In this document: piece by piece, positions 15,114-24,091 of the stretch
How positions within the stretch are numbered: the stretch's first letter is position 1
How the letters are laid out: the number at the start of each line of letters is the position of its first letter
Source: CAZRWD01 sp964603785
GTDB taxonomy: Bacteria; Fermentibacterota; Fermentibacteria; Fermentibacterales; Fermentibacteraceae
Assembly (NCBI GenBank): GCA_964603785.1
Contig: CAZRWD010000012.1
Coordinates: forward strand, 18,430 to 82,429
Direction: 5' to 3'
Length of the DNA: 64,000 bases
Position numbers and translations under genes: made by a program
The notes under the pieces: generated by a model
What the model saw: only the letters and a program-made list of their open reading frames with translations
Told to the model about the DNA's origin: nothing
Databases searched by the model: none

Positions 15114-17324
15114 ATGGTGAAGTTGCAGTTATCGCTGCTTTCGCTGCTGGCTGCGTGTGCCTTCGCAGGGCTGACGACCGTCGGCAGTTCACCGGACGGG
15201 ATGGTCTTCGACTTCGAGACGCCCCAGCCCCGCTTTGCCGAGGTCATGCTCGACGGCAGCACATACATGAGCGTGATCCTCCCCGGCTCCGACAACCTCG
15301 CAGCCGCAGGCCTGCCGTCACTCCCTGTCTACAGGGCGTGGATCGAGGTGCCTGCGGGCGCCGCGACAACCGTCACGATCGACGGGGCTTCCGTCATCGG
15401 CATGGACGTTCCCGGCGGCGTGCCCGTGGCACCCGGGCTGCCGTCGGTTCCGAAGGATCAGCCGCGCGACTCTTACGACCTGGTGTTCGACAGCGGCGTC
15501 TACCTGGAGGGAGCGACGTACCCGTCGGAGTGGGTGAGAGTCATCCGGGCCGGCTCGATGCGCGGCCATGACCTGGCGCTGGTGGAGGTGACCCCCGTCA
15601 GATGGGATCCCTCCTCGCGCAGCGTGGACGTGCTCCAGCGGGCGCAGATAACGATCGGCTTCGAGGGCGGCGCGATGGCGTCCCCATCCGAACGCGAGCG
15701 CCTTTCGGCCAACGCCTTCGACGCCATGCTGGCCGGCACCCTCGCGAACTGGGGCGCCCTCGACTCGTTCGACGGCACCGACTCGCCTATGGGCGCCTAT
15801 CTGATAATCGCCCATCCCGACTTCTACGAGACCGCCATGGATGACTTCGTCACCTGGAAGATGCGCAGCGGGTACCCCGTGACGCTCGTCTCGACGGCGA
15901 CCGCCGGGACCACACCGGCGGCGATCCAGGACTACATCCAGAACGCCATCGAGAACTGGGAGGATCCCCCCCAGTACGTTCTGCTGGTCGGCGACAGCAA
16001 CTTCATCCCCGGTTACACCTCGACCACCTACGGCGGCGTCACCGACCTGTACTACGTCTGTCTCGACGACGGCGGCTGGATACCCGATGCCTTCATCGGG
16101 AGGTTCTCCGTCCAGACTACGGGCCAGTGCATCCTCATGGCAGAGAGACTCATCGACTACGAGCAGTGGAACTATCCGGGCTCGGGGGCCTGGCTCCAGA
16201 GCACGGGCTGGATATCGAGCAGCGACAACTACTCGATAACCGAGGGCACTCACAACTACTGCATCGACACCTACTGCACCCCTCTCGGCTACACGGCCGA
16301 CAAGCTGTACCCGCACACCTACGGATCGAGTGCGGCCGACGTGGTGACCGCCGTCAACCAGGGCGAGTCGATGCTCACCTTCTCCGGTCACGGCTCGCAG
16401 ACCAGCTGGGGCGACATGTCCTTCGGCTCCAGCAGCTTCAACCAGCTGAACAACGAGGGCATGTTCCCCGGCGTGCTGTCGCATGCCTGTCTGACCGGCG
16501 ACTATGCGACGGGCACCGCCTGGTGCGAGACCTGGACGCGGACCCCCGGTCGCGGCGGTCTGTGGTTCTGGGGATCCGTCCCCTCCTCCTACTGGACCGA
16601 GGACGACATCCAGCAGCGCGCCGAGTTCGACTACTTCCTCGGTCAGCAGATCTTCTGGTCCATGGGCTTCCTCAACGGCGGCAAGCTGGCGCTCTACGCC
16701 TACTACTCGGGCGGGGGCAGCACCAGGTACTACTTCGAGGGCTACAACCTGATGGGCGACCCCTCGGCCGAGATGTGGACCTGGCAGCCCTCCGGCGGCG
16801 TCCCGATGACCATGAACGTCTCCCATCCCGCCAGCATCTCGGGTACCCAGGGCGTGACCGTCACGGTGACCGGCGCGACCGACGACGCCCTCGTCTGCCT
16901 CTGGAAGGGAGACGAGATCTACGAGCGCGGCTGGACCTCCGGAGGCAGCGCCACCTTCTACTGCGAACCGGCCACCTCCGGCACGATCCTCGTCACCGTG
17001 CGCAGGCACAACTTCAAGCCCTACCTCGGCACGATCTCAGTGACCGGAGTCGGCGTCGGGGGCGGCGACCCCGTCCACCCGCTGACCGTGTCCTGCCCGA
17101 ACCCGCTGTTCGGGTCGGGCGTCGTCACGATAACGGGCCAGGGCCCCGTGTCGCTCGAGGTGTTCGACCTCGCGGGGAGGATGGTCTCCAGGCCGTTCCA
17201 GGGCGAGATCGACGGGTCCGAGAGCGTTTCGCTCGGCACGCGCGACCTTGTTCCCGGAGTGTACTTCGTCAGGCTGACAGGCTCCCAGGGCGTCGCCTCG
17301 CAGAGGGTGACGGTACTGAGGTAG
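15114..17324 (+). CDS. Secreted gingipain-family (C25) cysteine protease with T9SS-like C-terminal sorting domain
   Basis: 736 residues; GGAAGGAG ribosome site before the ATG. Signal peptide (about 1-19, ending AFAG), propeptide-like region (about 20-215), C25 peptidase domain (about 225-560) with catalytic His426 (FSGHGSQTSW) and Cys459 (SHACLTGDY), an Ig-like region (about 565-650), then a C-terminal domain of the type A T9SS/FlgD-like kind (SLEVFDLAGRMV ... GVYFVRLTG ... VTVLR). C25 members include gingipains and the T9SS sortase PorU; this one carries the cargo-type C-terminus. It would be exported across both membranes and act at the surface. Own promoter upstream, strong terminator downstream. 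Confidence 0.9.
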   Translation: MVKLQLSLLSLLAACAFAGLTTVGSSPDGMVFDFETPQPRFAEVMLDGSTYMSVILPGSDNLAAAGLPSLPVYRAWIEVPAGAATTVTIDGASVIGMDVPGGVPVAPGLPSVPKDQPRDSYDLVFDSGVYLEGATYPSEWVRVIRAGSMRGHDLALVEVTPVRWDPSSRSVDVLQRAQITIGFEGGAMASPSERERLSANAFDAMLAGTLANWGALDSFDGTDSPMGAYLIIAHPDFYETAMDDFVTWKMRSGYPVTLVSTATAGTTPAAIQDYIQNAIENWEDPPQYVLLVGDSNFIPGYTSTTYGGVTDLYYVCLDDGGWIPDAFIGRFSVQTTGQCILMAERLIDYEQWNYPGSGAWLQSTGWISSSDNYSITEGTHNYCIDTYCTPLGYTADKLYPHTYGSSAADVVTAVNQGESMLTFSGHGSQTSWGDMSFGSSSFNQLNNEGMFPGVLSHACLTGDYATGTAWCETWTRTPGRGGLWFWGSVPSSYWTEDDIQQRAEFDYFLGQQIFWSMGFLNGGKLALYAYYSGGGSTRYYFEGYNLMGDPSAEMWTWQPSGGVPMTMNVSHPASISGTQGVTVTVTGATDDALVCLWKGDEIYERGWTSGGSATFYCEPATSGTILVTVRRHNFKPYLGTISVTGVGVGGGDPVHPLTVSCPNPLFGSGVVTITGQGPVSLEVFDLAGRMVSRPFQGEIDGSESVSLGTRDLVPGVYFVRLTGSQGVASQRVTVLR

Positions 17325-17340
17325 TCCTGCCTCCATCGAC

Positions 17341-17372
17341 CGTTCCGGCCCGGGTCCGCCCGGGCCGGAACG
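17341..17372. terminator. Perfect 14-bp hairpin, bidirectional terminator between convergent genes
   Basis: Arms 17341-17354 and 17359-17372 are exact inverse complements with a TCCG loop. It lies in the 51-base gap between the C25 protease stop and the addA-like stop, so it can serve both. Only a short CTTT follows on the plus strand. Confidence 0.75.
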
Positions 17373-17375
17373 CTT

Positions 17376-20300
17376 TCAGGTGACCGGCCGTCCCGGCGGT
17401 TCGAACACCCCGACGCGGAAGGCCGCCCCGGGAGCGAGGAAGGCCAGCCACACGGAGACGGGCCTGCCGAGAGCCTCCGCCAGGTCCTGCCCGTAGCCCT
17501 CCTGCTTCGACAGGTACCATGCCGCCCTGTCCGGCACCTCTCCGGGCGCGATCGCGTCGGTCTTGTAGTCCAGCGCGTAGAGCACGCCGTCCTGCTCGGC
17601 CAGGAGATCGACATACCTAGCGTGCAGACCGCCCGGGCCGAATACCTGGTAGGGATACTCCCTGCCCAGGATGACCGCCCCGGAGAGGTCGAAGGGGAGC
17701 TCCATGCCGAACAGGGACAGGACGAGTCCGGCCGCCCTGGCGGGATCGACCCCGGGCGGCGGGACCATCCCTCCCAGGGCTGCTTCGAGCCATCCCCGGG
17801 GGTCCGCGAAGTCGATCTTCTCCAGGAGCAGATGGACGGCCGTGCCCAGGGCGAGGGAATCCTCCTCCTTCGACTCGGGGATCGTGAAGAGGGGTTCCGG
17901 AGGCCCGGGGAGCCGCCGTACCGTTCCCTCGGCGACGCCCTCGGGCTTCGCGGGCGGGACGCGCGCGACCCATCCGGCGGGTGCGGGTGGTGCGGTCTCC
18001 ACCTCGAACAGGCCCGGCGAGACGGCTTCGGCCGCGCGCAGCGACGAAACGAGCAGGGAATCCAGGTTCGCGCCGCCCGGCTCGCCCTCCCACATGCTCC
18101 TCCTGGCGATCATCACCAGTCCGTTGCGGGGACGCGTGAGCGCGACGTAGAGGAGTCTGCGGCTCTCGGCAAGCCGCCTGCGCGACTCTCTCTCCCGCAG
18201 CGCCGGGAGCGCGGGCGTCCCGTCGTCCCCGCCGAAGGAGAAGGCTGCCAGTCCGAGGTCGCCGTCGATAAGCAGGGGGTCCCTGGTGCCCCTGGAGGTC
18301 ATGGAGAGGGGCGGGAGCACTATCGTGTTCCCGAAGGTCAGCCCCTTCGCCTTGTGCATGGTGGTGACCGTCACCCGGCCCGGGCTCCTCACGGTCGACG
18401 GCTCCTCGAGGACGACCCCGCCGCCCGAGTCGTCGAGAGCATCGCGGAGGGAGCCGAGGCTCCGGTGCATGCCGCCGAGGCAGCGGTCGAGGATGTACTG
18501 CAGGTTCCCGAGCCGCCTGTCCACCTCGTGGCCCATGGCCCGTACGACCGGGACCATGTCCGTGTTCGAGAGCAGGTAGAGCAGGAAGTCCCCCGGGGGC
18601 ATCTCGAGGGACGCCCGCCGGAGCGTTCGGAGCATCCCGCACGCGCTCAGGACGTGCTCGCCCGCCCCCTCCGGAGGGTCGACCCAGGAGGAGAGGCCCG
18701 CCTCGGCCGCCCTGGTGAGGGTTGCGTCGTCCACGCCGAAGAAGGGCGATCTCAGGACGTGGTAGAGGCTCTCCCTGTCCCTCGGCTCGAGCAGGCAGCT
18801 CAGGAGGGCCTTCAGGTCGCCCGTCTCCGGGCGGTTGGCGAAGTCCCTCCCCACCGTGGCCGTGAACGGGATGCCCGCCCGCTGGAGCGCATCGAGGAGG
18901 ATCGCCGAGTCCGTGCCCGTCTGCATGAGGATCGACCAGTCGCCCGGGGATGCTCCCTCCGAGCCCAGGAAGCCGGCCACCCATCCCGCCGCGGCGGAGC
19001 GGACCCGGGCCTGGCTCATCCGGTCCTCTGCCGTGTCGTCGACCAGGACCAGCCTGGGCATGTCGCCGGGGGGCGCATCCGGTGCCGGCACGAAGGGCGA
19101 GTAGGCGCAGTCGTGCTCGGTCGTCCCCGAGAAGAGGGCGGGGCCGAGGGCGTTGACGAGCCCTATCACCCTGCGGGAGCTCCTGAAGCTCACCGATATC
19201 GTAGCGCAGAGGGCATCCTCCGCCCTGGCCGCGAGGGCCTCCCTCTCGCGCATGTACGAGGCGAGGTCGGCCTGCCTCCAGCCGTAGATCGACTGCTTGG
19301 GATCGCCGACGATGGTGATGGAGCCCCTGCGGTATCCGTCCGGCCCGCCGAGGATCAGCCGGAAGATCCTTGCCTGGTCGGCGCTCGTGTCCTGGTACTC
19401 GTCGACGAGGATGTGCCTGAACCGGCCGGCGACCGCTCTCCTGAGCGCCGGGCTCCCCTCCAGGGAGTCGGCGAACCTGCTGAGCATCTCGTCGAAGGAG
19501 ATGGTCGAACGGTCCTCCGCCCTGGCCTCCCCGAGCCGTGCGGCGAAGGGCACCACGAGCTCCAGGAAGTCCTGCGTCCGCCGCGCCGATCTCATGAGCA
19601 CGGCCAGCTCGCTCCAGGCCGACTTCGCCCTGTCGACGGCCTCCCGGTCCCAGCCGGACCCCTTCGCGAACCTGCCCCCGAACTCCGGCGGCTCACCCGG
19701 CGGGGACCCACCCTCGAAGGCGGAGACCCATGCGGAAGCCTCCGCAAGGAATCGACGGAGGCCTGCGGCGAGAGCGCCGGAGGGGGGTGCGCCCTCGACC
19801 TCTGCCGCGAGTCTCGCCAGGCTGGCCGAGATGATCTCCGCGTGGGAGCCCCCCGGGAGGAAGGCCCCGGGATCGGTGAAGCCCCTGGATGCGAGGCGGA
19901 GCGCGACCTCGGGGAGGGCGGCGGACCTCTCGAGGATCCCCCTGCACCTGAGGGTCCTCAGCGGGTCCTCCTCGAGGTGCTCCTCCCACAGCTTCTGCAG
20001 CGCCGGGCGGGAGAATGGCTGCTCCGCGACCTCGAAGGCGGGGTCGACGCCTGTCAGGTGGGAGTACTCGCGGAGCATCGACGATGCGAAGGAGTGGATC
20101 GTCGTGATGTAGGCCGAGGGCAGCTCCAGGAGGAGCCTCCTGCGGACGGGACCGTCCTCCATCTCCCGGATCGAGGCCCGGATGCGCCTGCGGATCTCGT
20201 CCGCCGCAGCCTCGCCGAAGGTCAGCACCGCGATCGAGGTGATGTCGCCACCCCTTCGCGCCAGCGAGACGACCCTCCGCGTCATGAGCTCGGTCTTGCC

Positions 20301-20390
20301 CGTCCCGGCGCTGGCGTCGACGGACACGGACCGGTCCGTCTCCCGGACTATCCCGTTCCTGGTCGAGAGGTCGGCGGGGTCAGCAGCCAT
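17376..20390 (-). CDS. addA: UvrD/Rep-family helicase-nuclease, AddA/RecB-like
   Basis: 1004 residues from the ATG at 20388-20390; the frame is open further upstream but that part lies over the previous gene. Superfamily 1A helicase: Walker A ASAGTGKTEL (about 25-35), AVLTFGEAAADEI (Ia), HILVDEYQDTSADQ (Walker B), IVGDPKQSIYGWR (III), VTTMHKAKGLTF (V), LLYVALTRPR (VI). The C-terminus is a RecB-type nuclease domain with RYVDLL and LYALDYKTD (the D...D-x-K core). With the upstream partner it should form an AddAB-type complex that resects double-strand breaks for RecA repair. Its start overlaps the addB-like stop by 11 bases. Somewhat short for AddA (usually about 1200). Confidence 0.88.
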   Translation of the reverse strand: MAADPADLSTRNGIVRETDRSVSVDASAGTGKTELMTRRVVSLARRGGDITSIAVLTFGEAAADEIRRRIRASIREMEDGPVRRRLLLELPSAYITTIHSFASSMLREYSHLTGVDPAFEVAEQPFSRPALQKLWEEHLEEDPLRTLRCRGILERSAALPEVALRLASRGFTDPGAFLPGGSHAEIISASLARLAAEVEGAPPSGALAAGLRRFLAEASAWVSAFEGGSPPGEPPEFGGRFAKGSGWDREAVDRAKSAWSELAVLMRSARRTQDFLELVVPFAARLGEARAEDRSTISFDEMLSRFADSLEGSPALRRAVAGRFRHILVDEYQDTSADQARIFRLILGGPDGYRRGSITIVGDPKQSIYGWRQADLASYMREREALAARAEDALCATISVSFRSSRRVIGLVNALGPALFSGTTEHDCAYSPFVPAPDAPPGDMPRLVLVDDTAEDRMSQARVRSAAAGWVAGFLGSEGASPGDWSILMQTGTDSAILLDALQRAGIPFTATVGRDFANRPETGDLKALLSCLLEPRDRESLYHVLRSPFFGVDDATLTRAAEAGLSSWVDPPEGAGEHVLSACGMLRTLRRASLEMPPGDFLLYLLSNTDMVPVVRAMGHEVDRRLGNLQYILDRCLGGMHRSLGSLRDALDDSGGGVVLEEPSTVRSPGRVTVTTMHKAKGLTFGNTIVLPPLSMTSRGTRDPLLIDGDLGLAAFSFGGDDGTPALPALRERESRRRLAESRRLLYVALTRPRNGLVMIARRSMWEGEPGGANLDSLLVSSLRAAEAVSPGLFEVETAPPAPAGWVARVPPAKPEGVAEGTVRRLPGPPEPLFTIPESKEEDSLALGTAVHLLLEKIDFADPRGWLEAALGGMVPPPGVDPARAAGLVLSLFGMELPFDLSGAVILGREYPYQVFGPGGLHARYVDLLAEQDGVLYALDYKTDAIAPGEVPDRAAWYLSKQEGYGQDLAEALGRPVSVWLAFLAPGAAFRVGVFEPPGRPVT

Positions 20391-23187
20391 CCCCGTCCTC
20401 CCCGACCGCGGCCCCTTCCGCGAAGCCCGGTGTTCTCGACCTCTTGGCATCGATCCTGGCGCCGGGGGACATCCTGCAGAAGAGCCTGAAGCGGCAGCGG
20501 TCGGCCCCGACACGGCTCCCGCAGACCGGCGGGAAGGCTCCCGAACCTATCATGGCGGCTATCTCCGCCGCCTTCGCCACAGCCCCTTCGGCAAGGTCCC
20601 CCAGGTCGGCGCCGCTGAAGGTCAGCTGGTCCGTGGGCCTCCCGGCGTACAGGAGCCCGGCGCTGGCGGGCGCGGTTCCTTTGGATGCCAGCATGGCGGC
20701 GTAGAGAGGCAGCTGGAGGTGCGCGCCCCTCTCCATCTCCCCGAGAAGCGACTGTCTCGAGGGGATCGTCGAGCCGGTCTTGAAGTCGAAGACGGCCGGA
20801 CCGTCCTCCGTCGGGATCCGGATGTCGATCCTCCCCTTGAGCTTCAGCCCGCCGGGGAGCAGGCCGGCCTCCAGGTCCTCTTCGACCACCGCCCCGGACA
20901 GCGGCAGGCCGCTCGCTCGCAGGAAGTCAATCAGGCGTCCGAGCTCGGCGGCCGCCCTCTCGACGAAGGCCGTCTCGAACACCTGCGCACCCAGGACGGA
21001 GGCCAGTCGGGCCCTCCCCGCGGCCTCCAGCAGGGCCTCGGCCGGTTCCAGGCCCCCCGCCAGGACGAGTCCCGCGGCCTCGTGCATGATGCTGCCCGCC
21101 GTGCGAGGATCCGGACTCGGGGCGATGGAGGGCGGCATGCGCTCCGGGATCGACCATATCCTCTCCGCCATCCAGGCGAACGGGCACCGCATCCAGGCCT
21201 CCAGCGACGTCGGCGAGAAGCTCCGCCATGGCCGGGCCGCCCCGCCCGTCATCCCGTCGTATTCGTCGAAGCCCCTGGAGAAGTCCATCCTCGAGGACTC
21301 GGCTGAGAGCGCTTCGGCGAAGAAGGCGCCCCCGCAGGCCCTTCCTCCGGCGAGGACCTTCTCCGGGGTGGAGACAGAGTCGATCCGGATCCTCTCCTTC
21401 AGCCCCCCGCCGGAGACCAGGGGGGCGATGAACGGCGACCAGGACACCTCCCTGCCGTTCTCGTCCGCCGTCATCCTCACGAACACGAGTTCGGAGGATG
21501 CAGCGCCCGCGGCCTGGACGAACAGGAGGGCCTGCTCGGTCTCCCGGGCCGTGAGCGAGGGCAGCTCGAGGCTCCTCCTCAGGTCCTCGGGCAGGCGGGG
21601 ATCGTTGAAGGTCCTGCCCGGGAGGGTCCCCTCCTCCAGTCCGTACAGGATGACGGTGTCGAAGAGCGTCCCCCTCGCCCCCTCGAGGCTGAGGAGCGAT
21701 GCGCAGCGCTCGCATCCGGGTGCTTCCAGGCGGATATCCGCGAGGACTGGTGGCAGCATCCCGGCCATCTCCCTCCGCGTGACCCTGGAGGACGAACGGA
21801 TCGCCGCCATCGAGGGCAGGGCCTCGAGAAGCCTGGAGGCGGTCCCGGGACAGGCCAGCCTCGATGCGGCCCTGCAGAGCCTCTCGAAGAGGAGGGGCGC
21901 CTCCGCCTCGGGGGGGATCTCGCGCTCAGCGGCGATCACCGCCGCGGCCGCAGCGCTCACGAAGGGCAGGTCCCTGCGCTGAGCGAGGTTCTCGAGCATG
22001 GCCCGACCCCTCCTCGGACCTCCGGTTCTGATCGCCTCGCACAGGTCGGCCGGTGCGGGGGAGATGGCGGGGTCGATCGCACCGCAGCCGAGAAGGGAGA
22101 TGAGCGAGGAGTAGTGGATGCCGTCCGGACCGAGGGCGCACAGGCCGACGAGCAGGTCTGCCAGCGGGAGCGATCCGACGGACGGCCCCCGGCCCTGGCA
22201 CGCCGCGATACCGGACGACTCCAGGAACGCGCGCACCGCCTCCGAAGAGGGTCCGCCCCCCGCGACCGCCAGTCCCGAGGGAGCCGTGCCCCTCGACAGG
22301 GCCGACGCCGCGGCGTCGGCCACCGCCCGGCCCACTCCCGAGGGCCCTCCCGCCTCGACCATGCGGAACCCGTCGGGTATCCCGGACGGCCGGCCGTCGA
22401 TGAGACCCTCGGCGAAGGCGGCGAACCTCCCCTGGCCAGTCACCGCGTCGGGTCTGGACCGGTCGGAGACATGTCTCTCGAGGAAGGTCCGGGTGGATGT
22501 CGCCATGTTCGACCAGCGGGGGTCCGCGAGGGCGACCGGCGTCATGAACACGCACCTCGCGCCCGCCTTGAGGAGACCCGACAGGATGCGCCTCTGGAGA
22601 GGGTTGAGATCGAAGAAGCCGTAGAAGACCATGGTCGAGAACCTGGTGGGCCGGCCGGTTCCGAGGCCCTCGGCCAGGGCGTCGGAGGTGCCTCCGTAGA
22701 GTTTCCTCCTGAGCCCGCTGTAGGTCTCGAACGCGATCCCGCAGGATCCGGCCGCCGGGGATTCCACTCCGGCCTGCACCGCCAGCCCGTAGGCCTCCGG
22801 GGTCACGCCCCTGTCCAGGAGGTCGCGCTCGAAGAAGTCCGAGAGCGCACGGGCCGCTCCGGGCATGCCCTCCAGATGGCTGAAGGGGCGACCCGCGGGA
22901 ATGCTGCGGATGGCTTCGATCCCCATGAGGATGCGGTCTGCGGACGAGACGGCCTCGGCCGCCGCGGGAGCGCTGCCCAGCCTCCCGGCCAGCTGGGGGA
23001 AGCCGGGGAGCAGCTCCAGGCCGGCGAAGACACGCCTGCCGGAGCCGCCGAGAACCGCGGCGATCCTCGAGAGCTGCTCATACCCGGCGGTCACGACCGC
23101 CGCAGGGCCGCGGGCGAGGGCGTCCTCCACCTCTCCGGGGAGTGCGGCCTCAAGGGAGCGGTAGTGTCCCTCGACCAGTTTGAGCAT
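20380..23187 (-). CDS. addB: AddB-like helicase/nuclease partner subunit
   Basis: 935 residues. A RecB-family PD-(D/E)XK nuclease domain is at the C-terminus (SLEAWMRCPFAWM; LKGRIDI; AVFDFKTGS; HLQLPLYAAML), preceded by an inactive helicase-like body with no clear Walker A motif. Cysteines expected to hold an AddB-type iron-sulfur cluster are partly present: one in RCPFAW and a final group spaced C-x8-C-x5-C instead of the usual C-x2-C-x5-C, the residue at the usual second position being alanine. Coupled to the AddA-like gene; a divergent gene starts 25 bases away. Confidence 0.78.
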   Translation of the reverse strand: MLKLVEGHYRSLEAALPGEVEDALARGPAAVVTAGYEQLSRIAAVLGGSGRRVFAGLELLPGFPQLAGRLGSAPAAAEAVSSADRILMGIEAIRSIPAGRPFSHLEGMPGAARALSDFFERDLLDRGVTPEAYGLAVQAGVESPAAGSCGIAFETYSGLRRKLYGGTSDALAEGLGTGRPTRFSTMVFYGFFDLNPLQRRILSGLLKAGARCVFMTPVALADPRWSNMATSTRTFLERHVSDRSRPDAVTGQGRFAAFAEGLIDGRPSGIPDGFRMVEAGGPSGVGRAVADAAASALSRGTAPSGLAVAGGGPSSEAVRAFLESSGIAACQGRGPSVGSLPLADLLVGLCALGPDGIHYSSLISLLGCGAIDPAISPAPADLCEAIRTGGPRRGRAMLENLAQRRDLPFVSAAAAAVIAAEREIPPEAEAPLLFERLCRAASRLACPGTASRLLEALPSMAAIRSSSRVTRREMAGMLPPVLADIRLEAPGCERCASLLSLEGARGTLFDTVILYGLEEGTLPGRTFNDPRLPEDLRRSLELPSLTARETEQALLFVQAAGAASSELVFVRMTADENGREVSWSPFIAPLVSGGGLKERIRIDSVSTPEKVLAGGRACGGAFFAEALSAESSRMDFSRGFDEYDGMTGGAARPWRSFSPTSLEAWMRCPFAWMAERIWSIPERMPPSIAPSPDPRTAGSIMHEAAGLVLAGGLEPAEALLEAAGRARLASVLGAQVFETAFVERAAAELGRLIDFLRASGLPLSGAVVEEDLEAGLLPGGLKLKGRIDIRIPTEDGPAVFDFKTGSTIPSRQSLLGEMERGAHLQLPLYAAMLASKGTAPASAGLLYAGRPTDQLTFSGADLGDLAEGAVAKAAEIAAMIGSGAFPPVCGSRVGADRCRFRLFCRMSPGARIDAKRSRTPGFAEGAAVGEDGDGC

Positions 23188-23211
23188 GTTCGATGATACT
23201 CAAGAAGCCGG

Positions 23212-24018
23212 ATGACCGGGATGCTCCGGCTGTCCTGCACCGATGGGGGGCCTGTGGGCTGGGAGAAGGAGAAGGCGTCGCTCGGCAGGAGGCTGATGGC
23301 CGTCAGGCAGAGGCTGGCCGTGGAGGGCTCCCCCGGGGAGGTCATGGACCTCAGGGCGAAGGCGATGCGACTCCTCCTGGCCCTGGGGAATGTCGCGGGA
23401 GCGGTCGCCGAGGCCCGCACGATGGTGTCCGCCGACCCGGACGATCCCCGTGCCGCGACGGTGCTGGGTGACGCGCTGTGCTATGCCGGCCTGTGGGGGG
23501 AGGCCCTGGAGGCGTTCTCGACGGCGGCCGGCATCAGGAGACGGGCCGGACAGGAGTCGGAGGCCTCGCGGATCGAACTCGGTCCGGCCTACAGGATTGC
23601 AGAGGGCCTGGGTCGCTACGGCAGATGCATGGAGCTGACCGCCGGGGGCGGGATCCTGGCCTCCGTGCTGCACGCCCGGGCATCGCGGCTGGCCGGGGTG
23701 CAGGCCGTGCTCCCGCCTCTCGAGAGGGAGGCGGACGACAGGCTGATAGGGGGGATCCACTACCTGGAGTCCTCGCTGCGGGGCGCCTCGCCGGTCGTCC
23801 TTCCCGACCTCGTGATGGACTGGGGGCCTTCGGAGCCCGAGTGGCGCTGGAGGCTCCTTTTCGAGGGGGTGAGGCTCTTCGAGTCGAGGCTCCTCCCGCT
23901 CTCGCGCTGGAAGAAGGCCTGGCGGTCGTCCGGGGAGCGCCTCCTGGATCCCAGGTGGGCAGGGGAGGCCTCGGCCCTCAGGAAGCTGCTCGGTCCGGCG
24001 TCTTCTGGACCCCGCTGA
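23212..24018 (+). CDS. Hypothetical TPR-like helical protein
   Basis: 268 residues, not recognised. The middle (about 40-110) has two helix-turn-helix units of tetratricopeptide type (AKAMRLLLALGNVAGAVAEARTMV; DALCYAGLWGEALEAFSTAAGI); the rest is charged and helical. No signal peptide or membrane segment. The start could also be the ATG at 23221; no strong ribosome site is seen. Divergent from addB with only 24 bases between, so the two may share a control region. Function unknown. Confidence 0.55.
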   Translation: MTGMLRLSCTDGGPVGWEKEKASLGRRLMAVRQRLAVEGSPGEVMDLRAKAMRLLLALGNVAGAVAEARTMVSADPDDPRAATVLGDALCYAGLWGEALEAFSTAAGIRRRAGQESEASRIELGPAYRIAEGLGRYGRCMELTAGGGILASVLHARASRLAGVQAVLPPLEREADDRLIGGIHYLESSLRGASPVVLPDLVMDWGPSEPEWRWRLLFEGVRLFESRLLPLSRWKKAWRSSGERLLDPRWAGEASALRKLLGPASSGPR

Positions 24019-24040
24019 CCTCTTCGTGGTAGTTTAGACT

Positions 24041-24060
24041 CCCCCGGAGGGCTCCGGGGG
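24041..24060 (+). terminator. GC-rich hairpin between TPR-like gene and DUF1015 gene
   Basis: Arms CCCCCGGA and TCCGGGGG with a GGGC loop. No T-run follows, so it is a weak terminator candidate or a transcript-stabilising stem. Confidence 0.35.
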
Positions 24061-24091
24061 GGAAGCCTCAGTCATCACCGGAGGACTCTTC

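Noticed and set aside
17622..20489. A 955-codon plus-strand open frame opposite addA
   Set aside because: Antisense by-product; the minus strand has all helicase motifs in order.
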